A stretch of DNA of 64,000 nt from Sternotherus odoratus. Taxonomy: Eukaryota > Chordata > Testudines > Kinosternidae. Every line of letters begins with the position of its first letter. Position 1 is the first letter of the stretch. The stretch lies in contig JAVMKO010000021.1 of the NCBI GenBank assembly GCA_032164245.1, forward strand, positions 9,182,285 through 9,246,284, given 5' to 3'. Made by a program: the position numbers and the translations under genes. This document shows positions 1 through 11,574 of this stretch, piece by piece. Under the pieces are notes generated by a model. That model saw only the letters and a list, made by a program, of their open reading frames with translations, did no database searches and had not been told where the DNA came from.

Positions 1-418
1 TAAGCACGTAACAGGAAAGCCTAACATACTGCTAAAGAAAACGGATGGAAAAGCTGGGACACTAGTAACCTACACACGTTGGTGTCTAAATTGAGAACAA
101 ACATAGGCAGGAAACTCCAAACTGGATTGCAGGAGCCAGCAGTGAAGTGGCTCAGGACCAGTTTATCTGCAGCTGCATGGATGCATCTGACCCCGCTGAT
201 GTTCGACATTTAGACAATTGTTGTAAGACTCTGAAAGGGCCTGTCTTCGGATATGTCTGGAGCTGCACCCGGCTTTCAGGCTGGAATGGCCATATGGACA
301 TCTCTGAAAGAGCATGGCTCACAGATCTCATCTGCTGAATTAAGGGACTATCTTTAAACATCATTCCATCTTAAAAGAACATCTAGTATGGCCCTCTAGT
401 GTGTCTACGACCCCATGC
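1..418. other. MACF1 intron, no feature recognised
   Basis: Downstream intron of the 1788-1877 exon. I see no splice-flanked coding block and no recognisable repeat here. Confidence 0.6.
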
Positions 419-1086
419 CAGCGAGTCTCTGGGCCCAGGTTAAGTGACTGGAACTCACACTGTAGGGTTAAAGACAGCAGGGTAGATGTTCGGGCTGGGG
501 CTGGTATCCAGCCTCTGAAACCCAGTGTGGAGGTCGGGTCTCAGAGCTCAGGCTCCAATCCCAGGGGGAATGTCTATTCTGCTCATTTTAGCCCAAGTCA
601 GTTGCTCCACAAATGTGTTCTGCCCAGGCAGGGACTAGGTGTGAATCAGTTTTGCCCCATCCACACTAGCTGGGCAAACCATGTTAAAAAGAATTTCAGC
701 TCGAACCACCATCATCTTCTGTTATTTAAATACACAGAGATGCGACGCAGCAGTATTTAAGCACGGTGTTGGAATAGGTCTGGCAGTCCCAAGGAGGTTG
801 GAGAAGCTGGTCAGATGGTCTCAGTTCTCCTCTCCTAGGTCTACATAGCAACAACAACAAGTGAATCTCCACCCCCAGGTCAACTGACTCAGGCTCGCGC
901 TACAGGGCTAAAAGTAGCAGAACAGACACTCCCGCTAGACCTAGAGCCAGAGCGCTGAGATCCAACCTCCTTGCCGGGTTTCAGAGTCCGGGTACCAGCC
1001 CCTGCCCGAACATCTACCCTGCTGTCTTTAGTCCAATGAGCGCAGAGAGCTCCAGTCACTTGACTGGGCTCAGAGACTCACCGCTG
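419..1086. repeat. long imperfect inverted repeat (fold-back/MITE-like)
   Basis: The left arm (about 419-612) starts CAGCGAGTCTCTGGGCCCAG. The right arm (about 877-1086) is its imperfect reverse complement, ending CTGGGCTCAGAGACTCACCGCTG-like sequence. Shared internal blocks include GACAGCAGGGTAGATGTTCG, found again inverted at about 1006-1026, and TTTTAGCCC/GGGCTAAAA. The spacer is about 260 bp. This is the shape of a fold-back DNA transposon or a palindromic MITE; no coding frame is preserved. Confidence 0.75.
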
Positions 1087-1787
1087 CAAGTTTGGGGGGG
1101 CGGGAGTTGTTTGCTTTGTAGATGCACCCCCAGACAGAAAGGCTCATATCCAGCCCTGTTCACACACTACTGAAGTCTATGGACCTAAGGCCAGGAATAA
1201 TTTGGACACGATGGGTAATGTTTTCAAAAGCATCTACACAGTGTAGGCACCTAAGCCTCACAGAAACTCCGTGAGATTTAGGCTACTAAGCACCTAGGTC
1301 CTTTCTGAAAATGGGACTCAGGTTCCTAAGTCACTTAGGCACTTTTGAAAATGTTAACCAATGCCTCTAAAAGAGACTAACATATTTAGCTGGCTCTAGT
1401 GTGACAATCAGCAGGCAGCGCTGGAGGAGCAGAAGCTAAGCTCCCCTCTTGGAGAGGGGAAAGTGACGTTAAACCTGGCCCTTTGTATTCACACAGTGTA
1501 TTGAATAGACAGCCCTAAAGGCATATGAACGTCCCAAAGAGAGTGAGTAGACCTGTATCCTAGGCCCCTTTAACCTAATCACATAGTTAGGTGTGATCCA
1601 GGAAACCAGCATGATGAAGATGTAAAAAGAATAAATTTAACACAAAACCAACAAAGCCCGTGATGTGACCAGGAACGCTGATCGCCCTAGCACGGCAGGA
1701 GGCAGTGAGGAGGAGAAGGCAGTACCGGGATCCGGTCTCGGAGGGTGAAAGCCACAGCAGCGTTGCTAAGCACACTTGGAAACTCAC

Positions 1788-1877
1788 CAGTTTCACTCCT
1801 GACAGAACCTCCAGCAGAGAGATCAGGTTATGCCCATCGCGCAGGTCTTCATACAGGTCATTGATGTGCTTGCGCAC
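1788..1877 (-). CDS. MACF1: MACF1 coding exon, CH1 domain (90 nt, phase 0)
   Basis: This internal exon encodes 30 residues of the first calponin-homology domain of the actin-binding module of MACF1/ACF7, a cytoplasmic spectraplakin that crosslinks F-actin and microtubules. On the minus strand a pyrimidine-rich acceptor ending CTCCACAG precedes GTG CGC AAG, and the exon ends AAA CTG before GTGAGT. The product begins [17 protein letters not shown] and ends [26 protein letters not shown] is the CH1 signature of spectraplakins and plectin. Paralogue-specific residues favour MACF1: DST has VRKHV and ends SGDTL, plectin has AQRHIS and ends SGDSL. The exon is exactly 30 codons, symmetric in phase 0. 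The next exon (expected to start PREKGRMRFH) is not found to the left, so it lies outside the window. Confidence 0.97.
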
Positions 1878-2244
1878 CTGTGGAGCAGAGGAGAGGGGTG
1901 CATTTTCAGGGATTTCAGCCATTTTAAATGGTTATTCCAATATGCTCTCTATGGGAATCGGGATCCAAAGGACCCCAGCGGAGGCCGTTCCCGATTTCAG
2001 GCACAGAACAAACCACCATAAATCCAGCCTTACTCCAGGCAATTCTAAAACGAATCCATCAGCCACTTTGCTATCAGGCAAGGTGATGAGAGTAAATGGC
2101 AGCTTAGCACAGGATTGGGCCTTGGGTCATGGCAGTTTTCCCATCAAGGTCAGTTAAAAAGACAGCAAAAGGAGCCGATTTTTCCTGATTCTTCCAAGAT
2201 AAGCCGCCCTTCACAAAACTCACTGGCAGCCCGTTCAGGCCCGA

Positions 2245-2360
2245 CCAAGACTCTGGGTTCAACTCCCAGCCCTGCCACAGATTTTCTTCATGACCTTGGG
2301 CTAGTTACTTAACCTCTCTGCGCTTCCGCTTCCCATCTATAAAATGGAGATCATGAACCT
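2245..2360 (+). repeat. MIR-like SINE fragment
   Basis: Contains the MIR hallmarks: GGGTTCAACTCCCAGCC-CTGCCAC (tRNA B-box descendant), CTTGGGCTAGTTACTTAACCTCT and CATCTATAAAATGGAGAT. Confidence 0.8.
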
Positions 2361-2495
2361 TCCCCTCCCCCTTTGTCTTGTCTGTTTGCCATGTAAACTC
2401 TGAGGCACCCCCCCACCTAGCACCAGGGGACCCCAAATCTCAGTGGAGTTCCCAAGTGCTACTGTCATCCTAAGAGCAATAAGAAATAATGAAGG

Positions 2496-2688
2496 GAGGA
2501 AGGGATAGCTCAGTGGTTTGAGCATTGGCCCGCTAAACCCAAGGTTATGAGTTCAATCCTTGAGGGGGCCATTTAGGGATATGTGGTAAAACTCTGCTGG
2601 ATGATTTAACTGGGGATTGGCTCTGCTTTGAGCAGTGGGTTGGACTAGATGATCTCCTGAGGTCCCTTCCAACCCTGATATTCTATGA
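2496..2688 (+). repeat. Cry-type tRNA-derived SINE (turtle)
   Basis: The tRNA-like head has GGATAGCTCAGTGGTTTGAG (A-box region), then GCTAAACCCAAGG and the B-box-like GAGTTCAATCC. The 3' end, TTGGACTAGATGATCTCCTG then AGGTCCCTTCCAACCCTGAT and TTCTATGA, is shared with CR1 LINE tails, consistent with mobilisation by CR1 reverse transcriptase. Related copies lie at about 41980 and 51888. Confidence 0.9.
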
Positions 2689-5221
2689 CATATGAATCTT
2701 TAGTGCATCTGGCATGTAAATATCTTGCGACGCCGGCTACAACAGTGCCTGTTCTCACTTTCAGGTGCGAACAAGAAGCAGGTAGCATTATCTTCTGGAA
2801 ATGTAAAACAAACTTGCTTGTTTGAGCAATTGGCTGAACAAGAAATAGGAAGGGCGGTCTGGTGTTTTTCCATTTGTTTGCCCGGAGAGGGGATGTGTCA
2901 ATAGGGTGATTGTCTCTCTTTAATTAATGTATTGGGCACTGGTTACATGTCAGTAGAGACTTAACTCCCCCGCTGCCTTCTTCGCCCATAAAGTTTTGGA
3001 GGGGGAGGCGTGCAGCTTAAAGATTAGTGCATAGACCTGCAGCTTCCCTGGCCTCCCCGCAGTCCACAGCAGGCTGAACAGTGCAATGGCAACACCTTTC
3101 AAGTCCAAGCCAAAAACTTTCAGTTGATGGAAAACATTAATTAAAAAATACTTGGCAGTTAACCAAGACGACTGGGAGGCACCTCAAAACACAGCCTTAA
3201 TCCTGCTTAGCTACTCAAGATACAGACCTCCCATTGCAGACAACACATAAGAGACCAGCTCCACTGCACAGGATATAACAGAGGGAGACCCCTGGATTTA
3301 AACCCAGCCATCTTTCACGGCAGAACTGGCTGTGTTAAGCCGTCTAGATCCTGGTCGTGATGCAGTTCACATGAATGTCAGCGTGTAGAGGTGTGTGTCC
3401 CATCAGTGATGGACAGACAGGCAGAGCTGCCAGGACTCTCCTGGAAGGCTACAGGCTCTGGACAGGTAATTTGATGCACGGTGAAGGCAGAGATCCCAGA
3501 AAGCAATTGAAGGTTTTCGTGTGGGCTCCAGGAACTTTCACCTGGAGTTCTGAGGCACTAGGGCATCCATGGTAAATGGTAAATCAAGGGGCTCCGGTGA
3601 CTTGGCACCAGTCGGTGGGAAAAGGTGCCGGATTCTCCCTAGAAAGGATCTTCCCAGCCTCTTGAATGTTAAGAACAAAATCATCAATTATGTGGCTGGC
3701 TCAGAATAAAATCTGACACAATGTTTAGTACAAACAGCTGGAGTTACTGACTTGGCTGGCTAACAGCTCAGATCTCAGCCGCAAGCCCCGTGCCCTGGGT
3801 ACTGCTGCAGAGCTGGAAAATGGACAGAACTGAGAAAACAGGCTCTTCGCACTTTCTTGTTTTTCTTTGAAAAGACAGAGACTATTCGCTGCTCTGAGCC
3901 GCGCGGTGTTGGGTCACCAAAGTCACTGCTCTGTTCAGATTTGTACCTGACACCTTCCAATGGGCAGGATCCCAGTAGGTTTGCAATGCCATCGCTGACC
4001 AGAAAGGCAGCCCCTTCCCACCTCACTCTTTTATACACAGAGCCCATTGCAACTCCCTGGTTACCGAACTGCTTAGAAACCAGCACCCGCTTGTGTGGTG
4101 CAACGAGCGGCGGGATCTGAAAACAGCAGTACAGCCCCAAAGACTGAAAAGATCCAGGAGTCGAGCACATCAGCTTAGATCTTCAGCTTTCAGGCAGGAC
4201 TGACAGAGTCCCTGCCTCTGAAATCCTTCACTGGGTTGTAGAATCTCCGTCTCCCCCTGATTCCCCAGCTCCTCCTGGGTCACCCCTAATTGGCATCAGA
4301 TGGGGGACTACAGAATTCTAATAGTACCCCTATCTCAGCAAACTCCAGCCAGGAGCCCAGCTCCCTCTAGAAAGCAGGAGACTGGCGTAAGGCAGGAAAG
4401 GAGAGAGAGATACTAAGGAGGGGAAGAGAAGGGAATGGTGGAAAGAGCTCTGATTGGTAGAGACTCTGTCCAAAAGGCAACTTTTTGTCACTTTCCTGCT
4501 AAGAGACAGAGAAAGAGACTCTGCTCTGGATAAAAGCAGAGAGCTGGCCGGCCGCCCATTGTTAACAATGACACCATGTGTTTCGCTGGTTTCCCCCTTT
4601 CACAGCGTTTTGCCATCAGGCAAGGTTCAGAGAAGGATCTGACAGGCAGCACCAGCTTCGAGCGAGGTGCGCAGGAGGGCTCAAGGCCCAAACACAGAAG
4701 AACCGGTGTCTGCTCTCCAGGAAGGAGCGGCCCCTCCCCTGAGAGGGAGAAAGGGCAGGGAGCCAGCGGAACAATACAACACAGCTCTATGAAGAAAGGG
4801 GAACAAATGAGCTTGGGAGGGGAAGGGGGAGCAGTCACTCTCATCCCACCATGCATGGGAACTGCCAAAACATCCCCTCACCAAGGGATTTCAGGGAGAT
4901 GTGGGGTACAGTTCTCTTTGGGGGTGCCATTGCCAAGATTTTTACATGCCCTTTTCTGGAGCAAAGGGTTTTTCAATTCAGAGATCAATGAAATGGTCGG
5001 GGAACGTTTGCTCGATGCTTTAGGACAGTCCCAAGAGGTCTCTGTAACAACCACTTCTGCCCCAGGGGTCAGACCAAGCAAACATGTCAGTGCCTCTCTA
5101 AACCCTTTTACTCCAAGGTCAAAGCAATGCCAGCTGGTTCAGAACAGACAAGGCCAGAAGGAATGGTGTCCCTAGCCTCTGTTTGTCAGAGGGGGGTGAA
5201 GGATGGCAGGAGAGAGATCAC

Positions 5222-5332
5222 TTGATCATTGCCTGTTCACTCAGGACACCTGGCATTGGCCACTGTCAGTAGACAGGATACTGGCCTGGATGGACCTTTG
5301 GTCTGACCCAGTACGGCTGTTCTTAAGTTAGG
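5222..5332 (+). mobile_element. CR1 LINE 3' end
   Basis: Ends with the CR1 signature TGGATGGACCTTTGGTCTGA then CCCAGTACGGCTGTTCTTA. Heavily 5'-truncated. Confidence 0.85.
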
Positions 5333-5364
5333 AAATCGCGTAAAGTAAAGCACGTGACTCTCAC

Positions 5365-5426
5365 CTTCATCAGGTGCTTATTGACCCATTTGGTGAACGT
5401 TTTCTTCTGGACTCGGTCCCGTTCAT
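5365..5426 (-). CDS. MACF1: MACF1 coding exon, start of CH1 (62 nt)
   Basis: This is the common exon that opens the CH1 actin-binding domain. On the minus strand the acceptor CTTCACAG precedes AT GAA CGG GAC, and the exon ends ATG AAG before GTGAGA. Its product is [11 protein letters not shown] through KWVNKHLMK; the first Asp codon is split 1+2, so any upstream exon must end in phase 1 with a G. DERDR and WVNKHLMK match MACF1; DST has DERDK and WINQHLMK. In plectin, DST and MACF1 this exon receives several alternative first exons, which give isoform-specific N termini. It joins in frame to the 90-nt exon at 1788-1877 across a 3487-bp intron. Confidence 0.97.
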
Positions 5427-5889
5427 CTGTGAAGAGAACACACAGACATTTCTTGGTTAGTGTCGTGCAGGTGAGATCTCACCAACTGGCCACACACACC
5501 TTCCCCATTCAGCCCACCTCTCCCGCCTTCAGGAATCCCTATCGGATCCCACCACACCCTACTAACGGCCCCCTTCCATGTTCTGCTGGGACTACGCCAG
5601 GAACCCACAGGACGGGGGTGCAAGTAAGCGGGTATGGGCAGGTACGCTGTACCATTCAGATATTTATTGCTGGTACACCGTCCCAGAAAGACAATTTTTC
5701 AGAACTGCAGGCTCGCCCAGGAACCGCAGCGGCCAAAGGAGCAGAACATAGGGCCGCTGCTCCCAAAAGCCAGTGCCCCCCGCGCCAGTACCTCCTCCGG
5801 CACAGCTGTGCCGGTACCGCCACCCAGCCCTGCACCTATCCCTATCTTCACGTGGGGCTGTACAGACCCCAGACAGGAGAGACAACTGC

Positions 5890-6060
5890 ATGGAAGGGAT
5901 GGGGATGGGGGCGGTACAGCCAGAGGACGGGGCTGGGGGTGGTACACCTGCACCGGAGGACAGGGCCGGGGGCAGTACAACTGCACCGGAGGACAGAGCT
6001 GGGGGTGAGACCTAGGGCAGGACCGGGGGCGGTACAGCTGCACTGGAGGAACTGCTGGCA
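5890..6060. repeat. GC-rich minisatellite
   Basis: Degenerate units of about 35 bp recur, built around GGTACACCTGCACCGGAGGA, CAGTACAACTGCACCGGAGG and GGTACAGCTGCACTGGAGGA. It creates long spurious frames on both strands, all repeat-derived. Confidence 0.75.
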
Positions 6061-6159
6061 TAGGGCCACCTGGTGGCCCCACATTCTGCTCCTTTTGCCA
6101 CTGTGGTTATTGGGAGAGCCCTGTGGTTCAGAAATCGGTATCTAGCACAGCAGGACAGA

Positions 6160-6488
6160 GCCCCCCCCCCCCCCCCCCCAGTAACTTGGGGCAGGGGTGT
6201 GGATACGGGTCGGGGTGGTCAGGGGACAGGGAGCGGGGAGGTTGGGTAGGGGGTGGGGTACCCAGGGGTGGTTAGGGGGTCTCCGAAAGGGGCGATCAGG
6301 GAACAAGGAGCAGGGTGGATTGGATGGGTCGGGGATTCTGAGGGGGGGGGCAGTCAGGGGGCGGGAAGTGGGAGGGGTCTGGATGGGGGGGGCAGGCTAT
6401 TTGGGGAGGCACAGCCTTCCCTACCCAGCCCTCCATATCGTTTGACAACCCTATGCGACCCTTGGGCCAAAAGGTTTGCCCACCCCTG
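6160..6488 (-). mobile_element. hAT-type MITE, one terminus clear
   Basis: Read on the minus strand it starts CAGGGGTGGGCAAACCTTTT then GGCCCAAGGGTCGCATAGGG, the typical hAT/Charlie terminus of reptile genomes. The other terminus is lost in a poly-C run at 6163-6179 and G-rich sequence, so the left limit is approximate. Confidence 0.6.
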
Positions 6489-7207
6489 CTAGAGAGGCAC
6501 ACGAAATGAATCGACAAAGTCACGTTTCCTCTCTCCCACACGTCAACATCAGTTCTCTCCTCCGCCCAGCTCCACTTACAACTGTGCAGTCACACGGAGA
6601 CAAATGCTCCTAAAACCCTCACCCTGGTGAAATTCAATGTCCAGGTCACTTTAGAAAGTTTCAGACGGGCGAAAACAAGTTCGATTTGAACAGACGTTGT
6701 CCAAGTTTCTACAATGGGAACGACCACTAAGGATGTCGCCTTCCCCCGAGACTGGGCCTCTTACCAGCACAGCATGGGTACAAGGCTCTTCCGAAACGGC
6801 CTATAAAGAATTTCTAGCCCCTAACTGGGAAATTCCTTTAAGGAATCCACCTACAGTACCAGCTCTGTCACTTATACTGAGGCTCCCTAAGCAACCATGA
6901 CAGTGGAAGAGGATGAGAAACTATAGGAATACGACTCCCCCTTAATAATCTAAAAGATTGTCACATGACAATAGAGAAACACACGGGCAGCACCAGAGGA
7001 AGAAGAGAACCTGTCATGGCCCAGACCTGTGGAACGACACTCCGACACCAGCCTAGCACGGAGAAACCGGTAGGAGACTTTGTGAGACTCCAGACCCAGA
7101 AATCTCATTGTCCTTTGTATAACGTGCTGCACCCATGAGGCACCCCTACCCCTCACCCCCCACCTCAGTGAGGGGGAAGAAAGAGTTCTTCCAGTACTGA
7201 GGTCACT

Positions 7208-7289
7208 GGACCCCCATTAGCCCACGAAAGCTTATGCTTCAATGCTTTAGTTGGTCTGTAAGGTGCCACAGGACTCTTGTAACTTGTCA
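7208..7289 (+). mobile_element. Penelope-like element 3' tail fragment
   Basis: Contains TTAGCCCACGAAAGCTTATG, CTTCAATGCTTTAGTTGGTC and AAGGTGCCACAGGACTCTTG, the terminal sequence of the PLE copies at 16 and 49-52 kb. Confidence 0.85.
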
Positions 7290-7334
7290 ACAGAGGTTCA
7301 CCTTCTCCCCAACTCTCCTGGGAGGGGGAGTTTT

Positions 7335-7412
7335 AATGGGCCTGTGTTATGCAGGAGGTCAGACTATATAATCGCCGTGCGTGGTCCCTTCCGGCTTTAG
7401 GATCTGAACCTA
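7335..7412 (+). mobile_element. CR1 LINE 3' end
   Basis: GCAGGAGGTCAGACTATATA and GGTCCCTTCCGGCTTTAGGA are a diverged CR1 3' end (consensus form: AGACTAGATGATC ... TGGCCTT). Confidence 0.7.
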
Positions 7413-7624
7413 TGTACAATTACATCAAAAAACACAGATCTGTTCAAAGGCCCTGCTTGGGTCTGCCAATATTTGCAGTTAGCAGCTTATTCTTTCACTG
7501 TATTTTTGGTTCACTGGCTTTTAAAGATTTAATGCTTATTTCAGTCACTGAGCTCAGCGGGGGACACCCTGGTTGGGTCCCTGGGAGCTTTAACGTCCCA
7601 ACAGTTAGCAGGAGCAGCTGGCTA

Positions 7625-7741
7625 GGGTGACCAGATGTCCTGATTTTATAGGGACCATCCTGATATTTGGGGCTTTTTCGTATATAGGCTCCTATTACCC
7701 TCCACCCCCGTCCCGATTTTTCACACTTGCTATCTGGTCAG
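7625..7741. mobile_element. short MITE, GGGTGACCAGA termini
   Basis: Starts GGGTGACCAGATGTCCTGAT and ends near CTATCTGGTCA. The core has TATATAGGCTCCTATTACCC. A second copy with both termini better preserved lies at 40417-40544. Confidence 0.75.
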
Positions 7742-8299
7742 ACTAGCTCACCCCCTCCCTCACCCTCACAACACCGAACGGTTCACTCCTCAATGCAGTT
7801 CCTTGAAGTGGGACATCTGATGAGTCCGTCCCACCAAAAGGGCCACCCCACTAATGAGATCTGAGACCTTAAAGATTTCTGAGAAGAAAACCTCTGCTGG
7901 GTTAACAGGTTTTGAGGCCCAGATGCTCAACGGGGGGGAACTAAATGCTCTTCCCACTGAGTGACACTGGGGCTAGATCCAACTGCAAATGGAAACATGG
8001 AGGGGAGACATCTGGCAGGTTTTGTTCTGCTAGTTCTCAGTTAAAAGATACATTAAACGAAGGGGGGATTCCCGCACAAGTGTAAGAACGGGCCAGCGGG
8101 AGCCACCCTTTACTAATAAACGGACGACGGACGTTACTTGGAAAACTCTTGTGAGCAGACTCTGGGCTTCACGGTGACCGGGGAACGAGATCTACTATAT
8201 ATTTCTGACGCCTCCCACAACGTGCTATAAAAACTCCACAGCCTACCTGTGCCACAATGGCTTTTCTACATATAAAAGCCAGGGACCACGTTAAGTGGT

Positions 8300-8510
8300 A
8301 GCAAGCCGGGCAACTGCCCCAGGGCCATTCACCACTGAGGGCCCCGCGAAGCTAAATGCTTCTTCAGGCTTTGGCTTCAGCCTCAGGTGGTGGGACCCCG
8401 GGCGTCAGCCTTGCATGGCGGGGCCTTTGGCTTTCTGCCCTGGGCCCCCCCTAAAACCTGCTCAAAGCCCCCGGATCCCTGGTTGAAAACTACTGCTCTA
8501 GACAACACAC
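8300..8510. mobile_element. probable decayed hAT-derived repeat
   Basis: GC-rich block ending CCCTGGTTGAAAACTACTGC TCTAG, which resembles the terminus of hAT MITEs whose other strand begins GCAGTGGTTCTCAACC. No TSD recognised. Confidence 0.35.
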
Positions 8511-8744
8511 TCTCCTCCCTTCCCCTCTCTTTGTCACACCTGGAAAGAAGAAAGGGTTCAGGGTAATCCCCTCAGCAGCTCTGCCAGCTCCCACCTCAAA
8601 TGGGATTTTCTGGCTTTAACAGCTTAATCTGGAGAGAAAGATGGCACCTCCACCCTGGACCAGAGCAGGCAGCACCTAAGGGGTGCTCGCTTCACAGTCT
8701 CCGCGGCATGAGACCTGCTTCCCTGTGTTCTGCTGAACAAGCAG

Positions 8745-8965
8745 CAATAATGATACGTCACATTTTTCATGGGTAGAGCTCAAAGGGCTTTAACAAAGGT
8801 CAGTAGTATTCGCCCCATTCTACAAATGGGGAAACTGAGGCAGAGAGAAGTTAAGTGACTTGCCCAAGGTCACCTAGCAGGCCAATGGCAGAGCTGGGAA
8901 CAGAACGGAGGGTCTTTCAGGTTCCCCATGCCAGTGCTCCCTCCACTGGGCCACACTGCCTCTCC
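8745..8965 (-). repeat. MIR-like SINE
   Basis: Antisense MIR signature: ACAAATGGGGAAACTGAGGC, then TTAAGTGACTTGCCCAAGGT CAC and GGCAGAGCTGGGAACAGAAC. Confidence 0.9.
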
Positions 8966-9516
8966 TACAATGTTTTGCATTGCACTATGGAAATCTCTGG
9001 CAGACCATTAGATTCCTGAGTGGTTGAATTTTATCTACTGATAAGGTTTATAATGCTTCAGGCAAGCAGAACTAAGCCTAATCAGGGAACAATATAAACA
9101 AAGATTAACCTTTCCCAGGACTCTTCCCTACCCCAATCCCTTCCCCGGCTTCCAGAGCCTTCCAGCATCAGCTACAAGCTAGTCACTTTCACAGCTGTGC
9201 ACAAATCCACCCCTGCCTGCACCCCTGTTCTCACCGACACCTCTTTGCGAATGCTCCCTTTGTCTCCTTCACCCCATCCCTTCTCTCCCAATGCCCCTAA
9301 TGCTTACAAGATCCTCCCAGTTAAGGTTCTCCACGCGTTCCCCAAGTCCTCTTCCAAAAACTCCTGAAAACCTCCCTGCACACCTTGAAGCATCCCAGCT
9401 ACAGCGACCAAACCCCACTCTGCCTTCTGCCTCAAGCGCATCCTCTTTAAACGGGACAGGTGGTGTTTCCCAGCACCCTCCTCTTTGCAGGTCTTTATAC
9501 TCTGCTGATCGCCATG

Positions 9517-10227
9517 TGTAGCGGGGTGACCACCCGCTCCCAGCCCTAAGGGCTTGGAACAGCCCAGGAAGGGGGTTGTGGCCGGCAGCCAGCAAACTCC
9601 CATCCTGACTGGGAAGTAGGCTCAGCTGGGTGGCCAAGCCCCAAACACTGGCAGGCCTGTATAGAAAGACTGAGAGGCAGGGGCCTAGACACACAGAGAG
9701 TCTCCTTCTTGAGCAGAGGAGGCAGAGAGGCCTGGCTGCGGGGAGCTTGAGTCAGTAGCTAGAGTGCCGCAGGGCTGGGGCTAGGCACGAGGAGCTGGGG
9801 AAGCTCTAGCCTGGGAGCCCCAGGCTGCAGGGCCTAGAAGAAGGCCCAACACAGGGGTACTGAGGCGTTGCAGGGGGCAGCCCGTAGCTATTGGGAGAAG
9901 CAGCAGGCCAACCCCCCTTGCCGGTGATGAGTGGCAATGATACTGCAGTCTGCCTCAGTGAACAGGGGCAAGTGGGGACTGGCAGTTGCCTGTTCTCAGG
10001 TAAGGTGGGGGTAGGGGGTGGAGGGTTCCCCCAGGGAGGGGAGACCCTAAGACCAGTGGGGGTACTGCAGGGGTGCAGCATCAAGTTGGCACTGGGGTGC
10101 GGGAGGGACACAGGGCAAGAGCAGCAAGCGGGACATCGGCCTGCAGAGGGCGCTCCGGACGCTGGCGAGCTAATTCCCAGACGGACCAGCAGAAGGTGCC
10201 GTGGGGGTGAGTCACCGCCCTGCTACA
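9517..10227 (+). mobile_element. LTR-like element, probable solo LTR, 5-bp TSD
   Basis: The element starts TGTAGCGGGGTGACCACC and ends CACCGCCCTGCTACA, an imperfect terminal inverted repeat with canonical TG...CA ends. It is flanked by perfect CCATG duplications at 9512-9516 and 10228-10232. No internal retroviral or gypsy coding sequence remains, consistent with a solo LTR of 711 bp. Orientation is assigned by convention only; I see no clear AATAAA. Confidence 0.8.
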
Positions 10228-10317
10228 CCATGGTATCCGAGAGTCTCCGATGTGTCCTGAACATCTCCAGCACTCAGCTTTTCTGGACTCACCACGGACA
10301 AAAATATCCATCCATAT

Positions 10318-10333
10318 CCCCCCCCCCCCCCCC
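10318..10333. repeat. poly-C tract
   Basis: Run of about 16 C, one of several C or G homopolymers in the window (also about 6163, 18058, 20997, 48060 and 59837). Confidence 0.95.
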
Positions 10334-10474
10334 GCTTTCCTCTCCCACAACCCCCCTCCACACACACACTCCCTGGACATTTTACGATTGCTCCTGCTAG
10401 GGCATTTCCCAATACTTTGTCCTGCCTTGTTTTTAAATTCCCAAGAGATAGGACTTCTGCCACTTACTTAGGCC

Positions 10475-10535
10475 CTCTTAATATTTGTGTTACAATAGCA
10501 CCTAGAGGCTCCGGTCCTGCCGTCCCATGGGGTGG
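10475..10535. repeat. ancient amniote repeat fragment (MIR-associated)
   Basis: TGTTACAATAGCACCTAGAG GCTCC is a short relic of a widespread amniote repeat. Confidence 0.5.
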
Positions 10536-11504
10536 GCACTGGACAATCTAACCTCATGACAGATGAATCACTGAGTTGTTGAGGCTCACAACTAACTGTT
10601 GACCAGCCCAAAGCCCATTGAAACTGCTCACTAGTGATAAGATGGGCTGAGTGGCTTGCACGCCACTAGTGACACTTACACGTTGGAGGCACCTGAAGGT
10701 GCTACACAAACTACACACATACAGCAGCAGCTGAAAGACACCGTGTCTATCGCGGCGGGGCGGGAAGCAATTTAAATGTTGGGCAACACAAAATCAAACA
10801 CCTACTCTTTTGAAAAACGCCAGAGGACCATTCGCACAAATAACCCCAGGTTTGTAAGGTCTCGATTATTTGGGATCTTAAACCTACTGTTGCCAACCCT
10901 CCGGGATCGCCCCGGAGTCTCCAGGAATTAAAGATCCTGTCATGTGATGAAACCTCCAGAAATGCACCCAACCAAAACTGGCAACCCTAATACCCGGGAA
11001 TAAAGCTGGCGAAAGGCCAGTTCTCGGAAGATCCACGTTGCCCGTTCTGAGAACTTATGCCCACTTTACCCCTGAATTGAGAGTGGGAGACTATTGCCAT
11101 CGCTTTCTGTTCCAGCCGAGCTCAGACCAAGGTCAGACGCCCACGCGGAACCAATCTGCACACATAGCAACGCACACGGAGTTTATATCCTCTGTCAACA
11201 GCAAAATGGACCGTGCACGCATACCCGTGGGTCTGCACAAGTGTGTGAGAAGTGCAAGTTTCAGCCCTGCCCCCCACTGTTCACACTCCCCACCGTCCGT
11301 CCACATGATCCTTGGCCTCCCTGCTGGCGATGGGGGGAAGGAAGAAGGCTCATAGGTCTGTACAGATCACTCTGACTTGTGTTCATCCTCCCTACCCTAG
11401 GCCAGTTTCCTACACTGGTCTCATCAAGCAGTAAGTGGTCCTGTCTCTTCCTTAATGGGTCTCTGTGTATGGATATCTGAGCATCCACAGATTCAAACAT
11501 GACG

Positions 11505-11574
11505 GGTTTCAGAGGGGAGCCATGTTAGTCTGTATCAGCAAAAACCACGAGGGAGCCCTTACAGATGAACACGT
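11505..11574 (-). mobile_element. Penelope/SINE tail fragment
   Basis: GGGTTTCAGAGGGGAGCCAT GTTAGTCTGTATCAGCAAAA matches the outer tail seen at PLE termini (revcomp of GACTAACACGGCTACC). Confidence 0.65.

Larger units (their letters stand above)
1878..5364 (-). other. MACF1 intron between the two CH1 exons
   Basis: This intron is bounded by GTGAGA at 5364 and CAG at 1878. It contains a MIR-like fragment, one Cry SINE and a CR1 3' end. The rest (about 2700-5200) shows no recognised gene; the long plus-strand frame at about 4576-5175 runs into the CR1 tail and has no family signature. Confidence 0.8.

Noticed and set aside
4576..5175. 199-codon plus-strand open frame
   Set aside because: No family motif, GC-driven, within a MACF1 intron on the opposite strand, and it ends just short of a CR1 tail.
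5354..6145. 263-codon plus-strand open frame
   Set aside because: It is antisense to the MACF1 62-nt exon and then reads through a GC-rich minisatellite.
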